DNA of 58,077 nt from Glacieibacterium sp964246975 (GTDB taxonomy: Bacteria; Pseudomonadota; Alphaproteobacteria; Sphingomonadales; Sphingomonadaceae), in NCBI GenBank assembly GCA_964246975.1, contig CAXTSL010000002.1:1-58077 (forward strand). Reading direction: 5' to 3'. Below the pieces are notes generated by a model. It saw nothing but the letters and a program-made list of their open reading frames with translations. It searched no databases and was not told the DNA's origin. The translations under genes were made by a program, and so were the position numbers. How positions within the stretch are numbered: position 1 is the first letter of the stretch; every line of letters starts with the position of its first letter. Below, in pieces: positions 28,051 to 36,442 of the stretch.

Positions 28051-28611
28051 TTATCCGCTATTGGGTCGGTGAAGCGGGAATGGATATGCGCCCATCGTCG
28101 AGCGGCACTCGATGCCGATTTCCGTCGGAGAGACCGGGCCGATGCAATAACCGGTCGCGCCGCTGGTATCCTGAAAGCCCCATTGGACGCGTCCGGCGGC
28201 AACCGCACCGCTGACGGGCGCGGCGAACTGCGGCCCGGCGATCGTGAAATAGGGGCCGTTCTGCATGATCATGTAGGGCCGGTGCCAGCTGTCGTGCCAC
28301 GCGCCCGAGATGTCGGCGACCGGCAGCGCGGGGGTCGTGGGCAGCGCGTCGGCGGTGCGGAGCGGAGCGGGGTCGGCGACCGGTTCGGCGACGCGCACGG
28401 GTTCGGATTTGGGCACCGCGACGGGTGCGGGCGCAGGCTCGTCCTTCGCGACGGGGTTCGGGGCGGGGGTCGGGGCGGGAGCGGGCGCGGGGGTCGGCGA
28501 GGGGGTTTGCACCGCTGGCTTGCCGACGATCTCCAGATATTTCGCGCCCAGCGTGCCGACCAGGCCGATAACGGCGACGGCGATCAGGACCTTGCCGTTG
28601 CTCTCCGCCAT
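28051..28611 (-). CDS. Membrane-anchored proline-rich protein of unknown function
   Basis: A 186-residue protein. Residues 7-25 form one membrane helix (KVLIAVAVIGLVGTLGAKYL) with a short cytoplasmic start. Residues about 33-95 are a Pro/Ala/Val-rich linker (PAPAPAPTPAP). A compact C-terminal domain of about 85 residues (ISGAWHDSWHRPYMIMQNG, TGYCIGPVSPTEIGIECR) has two cysteines and probably lies in the periplasm. I do not recognise the domain. It is divergent from the truncated xseA copy at 28709, just as the protein at 28995-29642 is divergent from full xseA. The start and anchor resemble that protein, but the C-terminal domains differ. Confidence 0.6.
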   Translation of the reverse strand: MAESNGKVLIAVAVIGLVGTLGAKYLEIVGKPAVQTPSPTPAPAPAPTPAPNPVAKDEPAPAPVAVPKSEPVRVAEPVADPAPLRTADALPTTPALPVADISGAWHDSWHRPYMIMQNGPYFTIAGPQFAAPVSGAVAAGRVQWGFQDTSGATGYCIGPVSPTEIGIECRSTMGAYPFPLHRPNSG

Positions 28612-28708
28612 TCGCCTGCCCCAGTGCCGCCGTCGTCGAACCTATCGCAGGGTCCCGCCGCCGCCAAGTGCGTTGCGCGCCGCCCCCGGCTCGCCCTATG
28701 ACGCGGGC

Positions 28709-28885
28709 GTGATCGCCCCCGCCAGCAACGCCCCCGAATACAGCGTCTCCGAACTCGCCGGCGCGCTCAAGCGCACCGTCGAGGCGGCCTATGGCCATGT
28801 CCGCGTGCGCGGCGAAATATCGGGGTGGAAGCGCGCCGCGTCGGGGCATAGCTACCTGTGCCTCAAGGACGACTCTCCGCCATGA
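28709..28885 (+). pseudogene. xseA: Truncated copy of the xseA 5' end
   Basis: From GTG 28709 the frame reads EYSVSELAGALKRTVEAAYG and on to KRAASGHSYLCLKDD, nearly identical to residues about 17-63 of the full exonuclease VII large subunit at 29689. It then diverges to SPP and a stop. Only part of the OB-fold domain remains and the catalytic region is gone. The homologous DNA (28733-28873 against 29737-29877) shows about 10 differences in 141 bp. It is a duplication remnant; a 58-residue product would not be an active subunit. Confidence 0.85.
28733..28873 (+). repeat. Left copy of the xseA 5' direct repeat
   Basis: About 93% identical by eye to 29737-29877, at a constant offset of 1004. 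Most differences are at third codon positions. Similarity ends abruptly at the GACGAC codons, where the remnant becomes TCTCCG. The minus-strand gene 28995-29642 lies between the copies. Confidence 0.88.
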
Positions 28886-28994
28886 GCCCTCCGTCGTGCA
28901 GCCTATCGCACGCCTGCGGCAGGGCCAAGGCCGATGCGCGTCCTGTACGGGGGCTGAATGCATGACGTAGAGGGGGTCGTAGAGGGTGCCCGAC

Positions 28995-29642
28995 CTATCC
29001 ACCGCTGCCGAATTGCCAGAAGAAGTTGACGCCGGCGCAGACGTTGAACTCAGCCTGCGCCAGCTCGCGGCCGTCGGCGAAGACGGCCTTCATGTCGTAG
29101 GCACAGTGACGCTCGCCGTCGTCGGCGTCGATCGCAAGCGTCGTGCCGGGCGGTAACGCGACGCCGCCGAGCCGGTCGGGGCCGTAGCCCTTCGCCTCCG
29201 ATGCCGCGACGAACAGGCGGACCATCGGCTGCGGGGTCCGGTTGGCGATGGTGAAGCGCCGCCCGACGCCGTCGTTCGACTGGCCCCACGCGGGAATGGT
29301 CCGCAGGTCGCCGGGGGCGAGCGCAGCGGCTGGCGCGGCGGCGCTCACGGGGGGCGGCGTTTCGATGCGGATGGTTGCCGCTGTCGTCGGCGCAGCGTTC
29401 ACGCTTTTGGATTTTGGTGGCGGCGATGGATCGCGGTCCGGCGGTACGGATGGCGGACTCTCCGGGGCAACGACGCTCGGCAGCGGGATTGCCGGTCTGA
29501 CATCTGCCAACGTCGGCACCGGTACCGCGACCGGTGACGCTTCGCGAAACTTGTCGGCGTTGGCGATCAGTGCGACGAGGATCGCGCTGACCATCGAGAT
29601 CAGCGCCACCTTGACCGCCGTCGTCTCGCCCTGCGTCGCCAT
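28995..29642 (-). CDS. Membrane-anchored protein with periplasmic beta-type domain
   Basis: A 215-residue protein from ATG 29642 (MATQGETTAVKV). A single membrane helix at about residues 10-28 is followed by a Pro/Ser/Ala-rich linker. The C-terminal domain of about 100 residues contains FTIANRTPQPMVRLFVAASE, YGPDRLGGVALPPGT, CAYDMKAVFADG and FNVCAG. This pattern (N-R-T, WG/YGPDRLG, C-YD, DG, C) is one I know from small exported alphaproteobacterial proteins of unknown function. A longer frame to 29780 would overlap xseA and is not needed. It lies between the truncated and full xseA copies and is divergent from xseA, 46 bp start to start. Confidence 0.65.
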   Translation of the reverse strand: MATQGETTAVKVALISMVSAILVALIANADKFREASPVAVPVPTLADVRPAIPLPSVVAPESPPSVPPDRDPSPPPKSKSVNAAPTTAATIRIETPPPVSAAAPAAALAPGDLRTIPAWGQSNDGVGRRFTIANRTPQPMVRLFVAASEAKGYGPDRLGGVALPPGTTLAIDADDGERHCAYDMKAVFADGRELAQAEFNVCAGVNFFWQFGSGG

Positions 29643-29688
29643 CGCCTGCCCGCTTGCCCTGTCCGCGTGCTTCCACGATAGCAGCGCG

Positions 29689-31143
29689 ATGCCCGCGACG
29701 ACCAGCCCCGACGACGCCACACCCCGCGCCAATACACCCGAATACAGCGTCTCCGAACTGGCAGGCGCGCTCAAGCGCACCGTCGAGGCGGCCTATGGCT
29801 ATGTCCGTGTGCGCGGCGAGATTTCGGGATGGAAGCGCGCCGCGTCGGGGCATTGCTATCTGTGTCTCAAGGACGACGCCGCCGTCATCGACGCGGTGAT
29901 GTGGAAGGCGACCGCCGCCGCGCTGCCGTTCCGCCCCGAGGACGGGCTCGAGGTCATCGTCACCGGCAAGCTGACGACCTATCCGGGGCGGTCGAAATAC
30001 CAGATCGTCGTCGAGCGGATGGAGCCGGCGGGCGTCGGTGCGCTGCTCGCGCAGTTGGCCGAGCGCAAGGCGCGGCTGATGGCCGAAGGGCTGTTCGACG
30101 CCGACCGCAAGCGCGCGCTGCCCTACATCCCGCAGGTCATCGGCGTCATCACCTCGCCGACGGGGGCGGTGATCCGCGACATCCTCCACCGTCTCGCCGA
30201 CCGCTTCCCGCGCCGCGTCGTCGTCTGGCCGGTGGTCGTCCAGGGCGACGCCGCAGCGGCGCAGGTCGTCGCGGCGCTGAATGGTTTCAATGCGCTGGGG
30301 GAGGGCGGGGGGGTGCCGCGTCCCGACCTGCTGATCGTCGCGCGCGGCGGCGGGTCGATCGAGGACCTCGCGGCCTTCAACGAGGAGGCGGTGGTGCGCG
30401 CCGTCGCGGCGTCGGCGATCCCCGTCATCACTGCGGTCGGCCACGAGACCGACACGACGCTGGTCGACTTCGCCAGCGACCACCGCGCCCCGACCCCAAG
30501 CGCCGCCGCCGAGCGCGCCGTACCGGTGCTCGCCGACCTGCAGTTCGCGCTCGGCGCGCTGGCCCTGCGCGGCGGGCGTGCGGCGGCGCGCGGGCTGGCG
30601 GCGCGGCGCGAGCGCGTTGCGGCGCTGCGCCTGCCGACTCCGCGTGCGCTGCTCGGACTGCGTCAGCAACGCTTCGACGAGCTGGCCGACCGCCTGCCGC
30701 GCGCGCTCGCGGCAGGGACGGCGAAGTGGCGGGCGCGCTTCGAGCGCAGCGGCGCGGCATTGCGGCCGGTCCTGCTCGACCGGCGGCTGACGACGGCGCG
30801 AACGGCGCTCGGCCAGCACGACAAGGCGCTGGGCGCGGCGCTGCGCGGCCTGTTGGCGCGCGACGCCCAGCAGTTGACGCGTACTGCCGCGCCGTTGCGC
30901 CTCGCGCTGCTGACGGGGGCCCAGGGCCGGGGCGCGGCGCGGCTGGCGAGTGCGGCACGGCTGCTCGACACGCTCGGTCCGATGCAGGTGATGCGGCGCG
31001 GCTATGTCCTCGTCCGCGCCGCCGACGGCAGGCCGGTGACGAGCGCGGCGGCGGCGCGAACGCAGGCGGCACTGACGCTCGGTTTCCACGACGGCGAACT
31101 GCCAGTCTCGACGGCGACGCCGCGTCAGGGTAGGTTGCTGTGA
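29689..31143 (+). CDS. xseA: Exodeoxyribonuclease VII large subunit
   Basis: A 484-residue catalytic subunit of exonuclease VII, which degrades single-stranded DNA to oligonucleotides together with XseB. The N-terminal OB-fold has EYSVSELAGALKRTVE, VRVRGEISGWKRAASGH and LCLKDDAAVIDAVMWK. The catalytic region contains LPYIPQVIGVITSPTGAVIRDIL, RPDLLIVARGGGSIEDLAAF and AVGHETDTTLVDF. The rest is the long coiled-coil arm typical of the subunit, ending in MQVMRRGYVLVRAADG. I chose ATG 29689; the sequence before EYSVSEL is not conserved. DUF2093 overlaps its stop. A 141-bp stretch of its 5' end is repeated at 28733. Confidence 0.96.
   Translation: MPATTSPDDATPRANTPEYSVSELAGALKRTVEAAYGYVRVRGEISGWKRAASGHCYLCLKDDAAVIDAVMWKATAAALPFRPEDGLEVIVTGKLTTYPGRSKYQIVVERMEPAGVGALLAQLAERKARLMAEGLFDADRKRALPYIPQVIGVITSPTGAVIRDILHRLADRFPRRVVVWPVVVQGDAAAAQVVAALNGFNALGEGGGVPRPDLLIVARGGGSIEDLAAFNEEAVVRAVAASAIPVITAVGHETDTTLVDFASDHRAPTPSAAAERAVPVLADLQFALGALALRGGRAAARGLAARRERVAALRLPTPRALLGLRQQRFDELADRLPRALAAGTAKWRARFERSGAALRPVLLDRRLTTARTALGQHDKALGAALRGLLARDAQQLTRTAAPLRLALLTGAQGRGAARLASAARLLDTLGPMQVMRRGYVLVRAADGRPVTSAAAARTQAALTLGFHDGELPVSTATPRQGRLL
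29737..29877 (+). repeat. Right copy of the xseA 5' direct repeat
   Basis: Partner of 28733-28873, offset 1004, about 93% identical, lying inside the intact xseA. Confidence 0.88.
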
Positions 31144-31361
31144 TGCTCGACTTCAACGGCGGCCGCCCGGCGCGGCTGCGCTATCTCTCGGGATCGTTCG
31201 AGGTCCTCGCGCCCGGCGACTATGTCACCTGCGCGGTCAGCGGGCGGCGCGTGCCGCTGGTCAACCTGCGCTATTGGTCGTCCGAAGTGCAGGAGGCCTA
31301 TGCGTCGGCCGATATCGCGGTGCGCCGCTACGGCGACCTGCGCGCCAAGGGAAGACTTTGA
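31140..31361 (+). CDS. DUF2093 domain protein
   Basis: A 73-residue protein of the DUF2093 family, usually found directly after xseA in alphaproteobacteria, as here. Characteristic segments are ARLRYLSGSFEVLAPGDYV, TCAVSGRRVPLVNLRYWS and VQEAYASADIA. The function is unknown; the tight link to xseA suggests a role with exonuclease VII. GTG 31140 overlaps the xseA stop (GTGA); ATG 31143, one codon on, is an equally good start. Confidence 0.88.
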   Translation: MMLDFNGGRPARLRYLSGSFEVLAPGDYVTCAVSGRRVPLVNLRYWSSEVQEAYASADIAVRRYGDLRAKGRL

Positions 31362-31386
31362 AGCGGACGACCGGGAGGGCGCGCGG

Positions 31387-32235
31387 TTGACCCGCGTCGT
31401 TGCGGCGCTGCTCGTCGCGTCGGTCGCCGGGTGCGCGCGGCCCGTCCCGGCGGGCGAAATCCGGCTGACCGGCACGGCGCAGCAGGGCTGCATCCTGATC
31501 GGTACCGCGCCGCCGGGGACCATGTCGCTGCGCCTTGGCAACAAGCCCGTGCGGCTGGCGGGCGACGGGCGGTTCGTCGTCGGCTTCGGGCGCGATGCCC
31601 CGAACTCGGCGACGCTGACCGCGATCCTGCGCGACGGCGGCGCGGTGTCGCGGACGCTGCCGGTCGCCGGGCGGACGTGGCAGGTCGAGTCGATCCCGTC
31701 GCTGTCGCTCCACAAGACGTCCGAACCCAACCCCGCCTACGAGGCGCTGCGCGCCGCCGAACTCGCGTCGATCGCCGCAGCGCGCGCCGGCGAGACGACC
31801 GAGACCGGCTGGACCCAAGCCTTCGTCTGGCCCGCCGTCGGGCGGATCAGCGGTGTCTATGGCTCGCAGCGCATCCTCGGCGGCGTGCCCGCCAGCCCCC
31901 ACAACGGTGTCGACATCGCCGTACCGACCGGCACGCCCGTCGTCGCCCCCGCCAACGGCGTCATCCGGCTGGCGGGGCAGAAGTTCAGCCTCGAGGGCAA
32001 TCTCGTCATGCTCGACCACGGCCACGGCCTGACCTCGGCGTTTCTCCACCTGTCGCGCGTCGACGTCGTTCCCGGCGAGCGCGTCGCGAAGGGCCAGGTC
32101 ATCGGCGCGGTCGGCATGACCGGGCGCGCGACGGGGCCGCACCTGCACTGGGCGCTGACGTGGGACGACGTGCGGATCGACGCCGCGACGCTGGTGCCGG
32201 TGCCGATGCCGGGCAGCGCGCCGCCCGCCGCCTAG
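31387..32235 (+). CDS. M23 family metallopeptidase, lipoprotein
   Basis: A 282-residue LytM/M23 peptidase. It starts at TTG 31387 with a GGGAGG site 7 nt before. The N-terminus MTRVVAALLVASVAGCARP is a lipoprotein signal with lipobox VAGC, so the protein is membrane-anchored in the envelope. A beta-rich region with PGTMSLRLGNKPVRL comes first. The peptidase domain follows: SGVYGSQRILGGVPASPHNG, VDIAVPTGTPVVAPANG, LDHGHGLTSAFLHLS and TGPHLHWAL. The zinc ligands H (SPHNG), D (GVDIA) and H (HLHW) are all present, so it should be an active peptidoglycan endopeptidase rather than a degenerate activator. The stop overlaps the next gene's stop, tail to tail, by 4 bp. Confidence 0.92.
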   Translation: MTRVVAALLVASVAGCARPVPAGEIRLTGTAQQGCILIGTAPPGTMSLRLGNKPVRLAGDGRFVVGFGRDAPNSATLTAILRDGGAVSRTLPVAGRTWQVESIPSLSLHKTSEPNPAYEALRAAELASIAAARAGETTETGWTQAFVWPAVGRISGVYGSQRILGGVPASPHNGVDIAVPTGTPVVAPANGVIRLAGQKFSLEGNLVMLDHGHGLTSAFLHLSRVDVVPGERVAKGQVIGAVGMTGRATGPHLHWALTWDDVRIDAATLVPVPMPGSAPPAA

Positions 32236-32777
32236 CCCGCGCGCATCGCCTTCAACCCCCGGCCCCCGTCGATCTTGAGCAGGTAGCTGCCGAGCGCGGC
32301 GCGCTTGATGTGGATTTTCGAGCCGACGCGCGGCGTGTCGGTCGACGAGGCCTCGGTGGTCTGCCAGATCGCGCCGTCCTCGAGCACGATGCGGAACTGG
32401 CGATAGCCGACCGGGCGCACCGCCGCTGCGATGCCGTCGATCTCGGTGATCTCCTCGCGGGAGATGTCGCCCTTCGCGTCTTTGACGCCGCGGTCGCCGC
32501 CGAAGAAGGGCAGTCTGGGCAGCGAAAAGCCGAACAGGCCCTTGCGCGTCTCGCGCACCGCCTCGCGGTCGAGGACGACGATATCCTGTTTGGCGGTCGC
32601 TTCACCAAGCGCGGCGGCGGCGGCATCGTAGCAGGCGAGCCGCGCCGCATCGCCGGCGACGGTGCGGCAGTCGGCGATCTTCTGCAGCACGGCGGGATTT
32701 TTGGGTGCCGCGAACGCCGCGCATGGCAACGCCATTAACGCCACCACCAAAACGCGTTCGAACGGTCGGTGCATCAT
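32232..32777 (-). CDS. Exported protein of unknown function
   Basis: A 181-residue protein with a signal peptide (MMHRPFERVLVVALMALPCA, then AFA). A short Cys-containing helical region follows: LQKIADCRTVAGDAARLACY, the pattern seen in many small alphaproteobacterial exported proteins that begin with a 'C-...-R-L-ACYD' motif. The C-terminal half (EITEIDGIAAAVRPVGYRQF, LEDGAIWQTTEASS, GSKIHIKRAALGSYLLKIDG) looks like a small beta domain. I know the pattern but no function. The start is one of two adjacent ATGs (32777 or 32774). It is convergent with the M23 gene and divergent from TonB receptor 3. Confidence 0.75.
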   Translation of the reverse strand: MMHRPFERVLVVALMALPCAAFAAPKNPAVLQKIADCRTVAGDAARLACYDAAAAALGEATAKQDIVVLDREAVRETRKGLFGFSLPRLPFFGGDRGVKDAKGDISREEITEIDGIAAAVRPVGYRQFRIVLEDGAIWQTTEASSTDTPRVGSKIHIKRAALGSYLLKIDGGRGLKAMRAG

Positions 32778-33003
32778 CTCAATCTTTCCGAATTGTGCCA
32801 ACGCGGCGCTAGCACCCCCACCGCCGACCTCCAATTGTGGTAATCGTGTCACAGGGGCGCAACTTCGCCGTGCTGATGCTGCCCTTTTCATTGCCAATGG
32901 GCGAAATCGGCCCCTACAACGGCGGCAACGGTGCGTGGAGAGGGTCCACAGCATCGGTTGTCATCGGTCTGGCCGGGCGATGTCCGGCAACAAGGGGACT
33001 AAA

Positions 33004-36000
33004 ATGAATTCTTCGCTTTTCCGTGACCGCCTGCTGGCGTCGACGATGATCGGCGGCGTGATGCTGCTGGGCGCCCCGGCGTTCGCGCAGACGCCCGCCG
33101 CGTCGGCCCCGACGACGATCGGCCCCAAGGTCGCCGCCGCCGATGCCGCCGCCGAGGACGAGGCGACCATCGTCGTCACCGGCTCGCTGATCAAGAACGC
33201 CAACCTCGTGCAGTCGAGCCCGATCGCCGTCGTCGGCGCGGAAGAGCTTCAGCTGCGCCAGACCAACGTCGCCGAGGAAGTGCTGCGGACCATTCCGGGT
33301 ATCGTCCCGTCGATCGGTTCGGCGGTCAACAACGGCAACGGCGGCGCATCGTTCGTCAACCTGCGCGGCATCGGCACCAACCGCAACCTCGTGCTGCTCG
33401 ACGGCACGCGCCTGGTTCCCGCCGGCACGACTGGCGCGGTCGACCTCAACAACGTCCCGCTCGCCCTCGTCGATCGCCTCGAGATCCTGACCGGCGGCGC
33501 GTCGACGACCTACGGTGCCGACGCGGTCGGCGGCGTCGTCAACTTCATCACCAAGAAGGATTTCGCGGGCGTCGAGTTCAACGCCTCGGAGCAGATCAGC
33601 GAAGAGGGTGACAACAACACCTGGCGCGCCGACCTGACGACCGGCGCGAACTTCGACGATGGTCGCGGCAACGCGGTGTTCAGCATTGGCTACCAGAAGG
33701 CGAAGCCCGTCTATCAGGGCGACCGCGACTTCGGTGCCTTTAACATCAGCTCGTTCAGCGGTGCGGCCGGCGGCTCGGGCACCTCGGTGCCGGTGCGCCT
33801 GTCGGGTGGCCAGAACCCCGGCGGTACCGCGAACGGCGGCACGCAGCAGCTCAACACGACGACCGGCCAGCTGGTCCCGACCTTCGCGCTGTTCAACTTC
33901 AACCCCTACAACATCTACGCGACGCCGTTCGAGCGCTTCAACATCTATGGCGCGGCGCACTACAAGATCGTCAACGACATCGAAGTTTACACGCAGGGCA
34001 TCTACTCGAAGAACCGCGTCACGACGATCATCGCGCCGTCGGGCAACTTCGGTTCGGCCGTGACGATCAACCTCAACAACCCCTTCCTGCCGGCTGCCGC
34101 GCGCAACCAGCTCTGCGCCTTCGATACCGATCCCGGTCCCGCCTACGCGCCGCGCTTCACGCCCGCGCAGTGCACCGCGGCCGCCGCTCCCGGCCTGACG
34201 CCGACGTCGGCCGACTATCGCACCGTCACCGTCACGGCATCGCGCCGCTTCGTCGAGGCCGGCACGCGCAACAACACCTACACTACGACCTTCTTCCAGT
34301 ATAAGGCGGGTCTGCGCGGGCCGATCACCGACTCGATCGACTTCGACATCTACGGTGCGTACGGCGAGAGCGAGAACCTTTCGCGCCAGACCGGCAACGG
34401 CCTGCAGTCGCGCGTCAACCAGGCGCTGCTCGCCAACAACACGACGACCTGCTTCAACACCGCCAGCAACTGCGTCCCGCTCAACCTGTTCGGTCCGGCG
34501 GGCAGCATCACCCCGGCGCAGCTCGGTTTCATCACCGGCGTGTCGACATCGTCGACGACCTTTTCGAACCTCGGTCAGGCGCACGCGGTCATCTCGGGCG
34601 ACTTCGGTGTTGCCAGCCCGGGCGCCGAGAACCCGATCAGCTTCGCGCTCGGTGCCGAGTACCGTAACTACACCGCCGGCAACGCGTCCGACGTGCCGAC
34701 CTCGACGCCGGGCGAAGTGCTCGGCAACGGGGCCGCGACGCCGGACTCGACGGGTTCGTACAACGTCAAGGAGCTGTTCGCCGAAATCAACGCGCCGTTG
34801 ATCGAGGACAAGCCCTTCGCCAAGTCGCTGACCCTCGAACTGGGCGGTCGCTACTCCGACTACTCGTCGTCGGGCACGAACTACACCTACAAGGTCGGCG
34901 GCAGCTGGGAGCCCATCCAGGGCCTCAAGCTGCGCGGCAACTATCAGAAGGCCGTGCGCGCGCCGAACGTCAACGAACTGTTTGCCCCGCTGGTGACGGG
35001 TCTCGACAGCCTCAACGTCGATCCCTGCGCCTCGACCAACGCCGTCAACCCCAACAACAACGCCAACCTGCGCGCGCTCTGCATCGCGCAGGGTGCCACG
35101 GCGGTGAACGTCGGAACCATCGGCAACCCGTCGGCGGGCCAGCCCAACGCGACCTCGGGCGGCAACCCCAACCTCGGCGTCGAGAAGGCCAAGACCTACA
35201 CCTTCGGCGTCGTTCTCGCGCCGCAGGCGGTGCCGGGCCTGACGATCACGGCCGACTACTACCACATCGTCGTGACCGACGCGATCAGCTCGCCCGCGAT
35301 CGGCGACATCATCGGGGCGTGCTTCCTGCCCGGCAACCCGACCTACGCCATCACGACCTTCTGCTCGACGAACATCCGTCGTAATCCGCTGACGGGCCAG
35401 CTCGACGGCTCGACGGCAACGACGCCGGGCGTGCTCGAGCCGCTGTCGAACCTCGGTCGCATCCTGACCGACGGTATCGATGTCAGCGCGAACTACAGCA
35501 ACGACATCGGCTTCGCCAAGCTGGCGCTGAGCTTTGACGGCAACTGGACGCACCGCGCGAAGTTCAAGGCCAACCCGAGCGCGCTCAACCGCGAGTGCGT
35601 CGGCTACTACTCGGTCAACTGCGGTTCGCTCCAGCCCGAGTTCAGCTTCAACCAGCGGACGACGCTGTCCTTCGGGCCGGCTGACATCTCGCTGCTGTGG
35701 CGCTACATCCACAAGGTCCGTCAGGAGCCCGAGGATATCGCCAACGGCAACGGTCCGGCCTATTCGGGTCCGGTGCCTTCGGCGACCGGCAACGGCCTGA
35801 CGCTCGGTCAGTTCGGCAACCAGAACTTCGGCCGGATCAAGTCGAAGCACTACTTCGACCTGACGGGCCGCCTAGCTGTCAACGACCAGCTCAGCCTGAC
35901 CCTGACCGTGCAGAACCTGCTCGACAAGAAGCCGCCGCTGACCGGCTCGGGCATCGGCACGACCGCCTACAACAGCGGCAACACCTACCCGTCGACCTAC

Positions 36001-36048
36001 GACACCATCGGTCGCCGGTTCGCGGTTGCGGCGAAGCTGCGCTTCTAG
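33004..36048 (+). CDS. TonB-dependent receptor (3), large, probably highly expressed
   Basis: A 1014-residue outer-membrane receptor. A signal peptide (about residues 1-27, ending APAFA) is followed by EATIVVTGSLIKN. The plug has AEEVLRTIPGIVPSIGSAVN, FVNLRGIGTNRNLVLLDGTR and LTGGASTTYGADAVGGVVNF. The barrel ends GRRFAVAAKLRF. The NRNLVLLDGRR-type plug is that of sphingomonad and Caulobacter receptors for sugars or peptides rather than iron chelates. Codon use is strongly biased to C-ending codons with many AAC, ATC and GTC, more than in its neighbours, suggesting high expression. AAGGGG precedes ATG 33004. A clear intrinsic terminator follows. Confidence 0.95.
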   Translation: MNSSLFRDRLLASTMIGGVMLLGAPAFAQTPAASAPTTIGPKVAAADAAAEDEATIVVTGSLIKNANLVQSSPIAVVGAEELQLRQTNVAEEVLRTIPGIVPSIGSAVNNGNGGASFVNLRGIGTNRNLVLLDGTRLVPAGTTGAVDLNNVPLALVDRLEILTGGASTTYGADAVGGVVNFITKKDFAGVEFNASEQISEEGDNNTWRADLTTGANFDDGRGNAVFSIGYQKAKPVYQGDRDFGAFNISSFSGAAGGSGTSVPVRLSGGQNPGGTANGGTQQLNTTTGQLVPTFALFNFNPYNIYATPFERFNIYGAAHYKIVNDIEVYTQGIYSKNRVTTIIAPSGNFGSAVTINLNNPFLPAAARNQLCAFDTDPGPAYAPRFTPAQCTAAAAPGLTPTSADYRTVTVTASRRFVEAGTRNNTYTTTFFQYKAGLRGPITDSIDFDIYGAYGESENLSRQTGNGLQSRVNQALLANNTTTCFNTASNCVPLNLFGPAGSITPAQLGFITGVSTSSTTFSNLGQAHAVISGDFGVASPGAENPISFALGAEYRNYTAGNASDVPTSTPGEVLGNGAATPDSTGSYNVKELFAEINAPLIEDKPFAKSLTLELGGRYSDYSSSGTNYTYKVGGSWEPIQGLKLRGNYQKAVRAPNVNELFAPLVTGLDSLNVDPCASTNAVNPNNNANLRALCIAQGATAVNVGTIGNPSAGQPNATSGGNPNLGVEKAKTYTFGVVLAPQAVPGLTITADYYHIVVTDAISSPAIGDIIGACFLPGNPTYAITTFCSTNIRRNPLTGQLDGSTATTPGVLEPLSNLGRILTDGIDVSANYSNDIGFAKLALSFDGNWTHRAKFKANPSALNRECVGYYSVNCGSLQPEFSFNQRTTLSFGPADISLLWRYIHKVRQEPEDIANGNGPAYSGPVPSATGNGLTLGQFGNQNFGRIKSKHYFDLTGRLAVNDQLSLTLTVQNLLDKKPPLTGSGIGTTAYNSGNTYPSTYDTIGRRFAVAAKLRF

Positions 36049-36069
36049 TCGCGAACGGCATCGTCACGG

Positions 36070-36099
36070 AAAGGGCGGCGCGCGAGCGCCGCCCTTTTT
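36070..36099 (+). terminator. Rho-independent terminator of TonB receptor 3
   Basis: GGGCGGCG (36073-36080) pairs with CGCCGCCC (36087-36094), with a 6-nt loop and a following run of T (36095-36099), 25 bp after the stop codon. This is the most canonical terminator in the window. Confidence 0.9.
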
Positions 36100-36442
36100 C
36101 GTTGTTGCTGCGGGGGTCAAGCTCAGGTCGAGCGACACCTCAATGGCCGTCGATGGCCTGGGAGGAGAGGCCCGTCGGCTGGCGTCGACCCACGCGCCAG
36201 CCAGTACCGGGGCGACAGCAGAGGGCCGGGATCAGTTCGGCAGGGCGGCGGGACTACGGGGTCGATACAGTTTTTGAGCGATCGCCAGACCCGACTATCC
36301 GGAGGCTGTGCGTAGCTACAACGCCTGCCGGGATCCCTCGATATGGGTCAATGCCAAACGGGAAAACCGCCATCCCGGCGCAAGCCGGAATGGCGGTGGG
36401 TATAGTCGGATAAGCGTCGTGGCGAACCGCTGTAGCGTAAGG
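36100..36442. other. 343-bp gap between the TonB receptor 3 terminator and the aceA stop
   Basis: I see no gene here. The one distinct element is a near-perfect hairpin, CCGCCATCCCGGC (36367-36379), GCAA, GCCGGAATGGCGG (36384-36396). It is 47 bp beyond the aceA stop and could act as its 3' stem or be a REP-like intergenic repeat. It has no T-tract on either strand. Confidence 0.5.

Noticed and set aside
32914..35850. A 978-codon minus-strand frame
   Set aside because: Antisense to TonB receptor 3, whose signal, plug and C-terminal motifs are clear. The antisense product is low-complexity Arg/Val/Asp.
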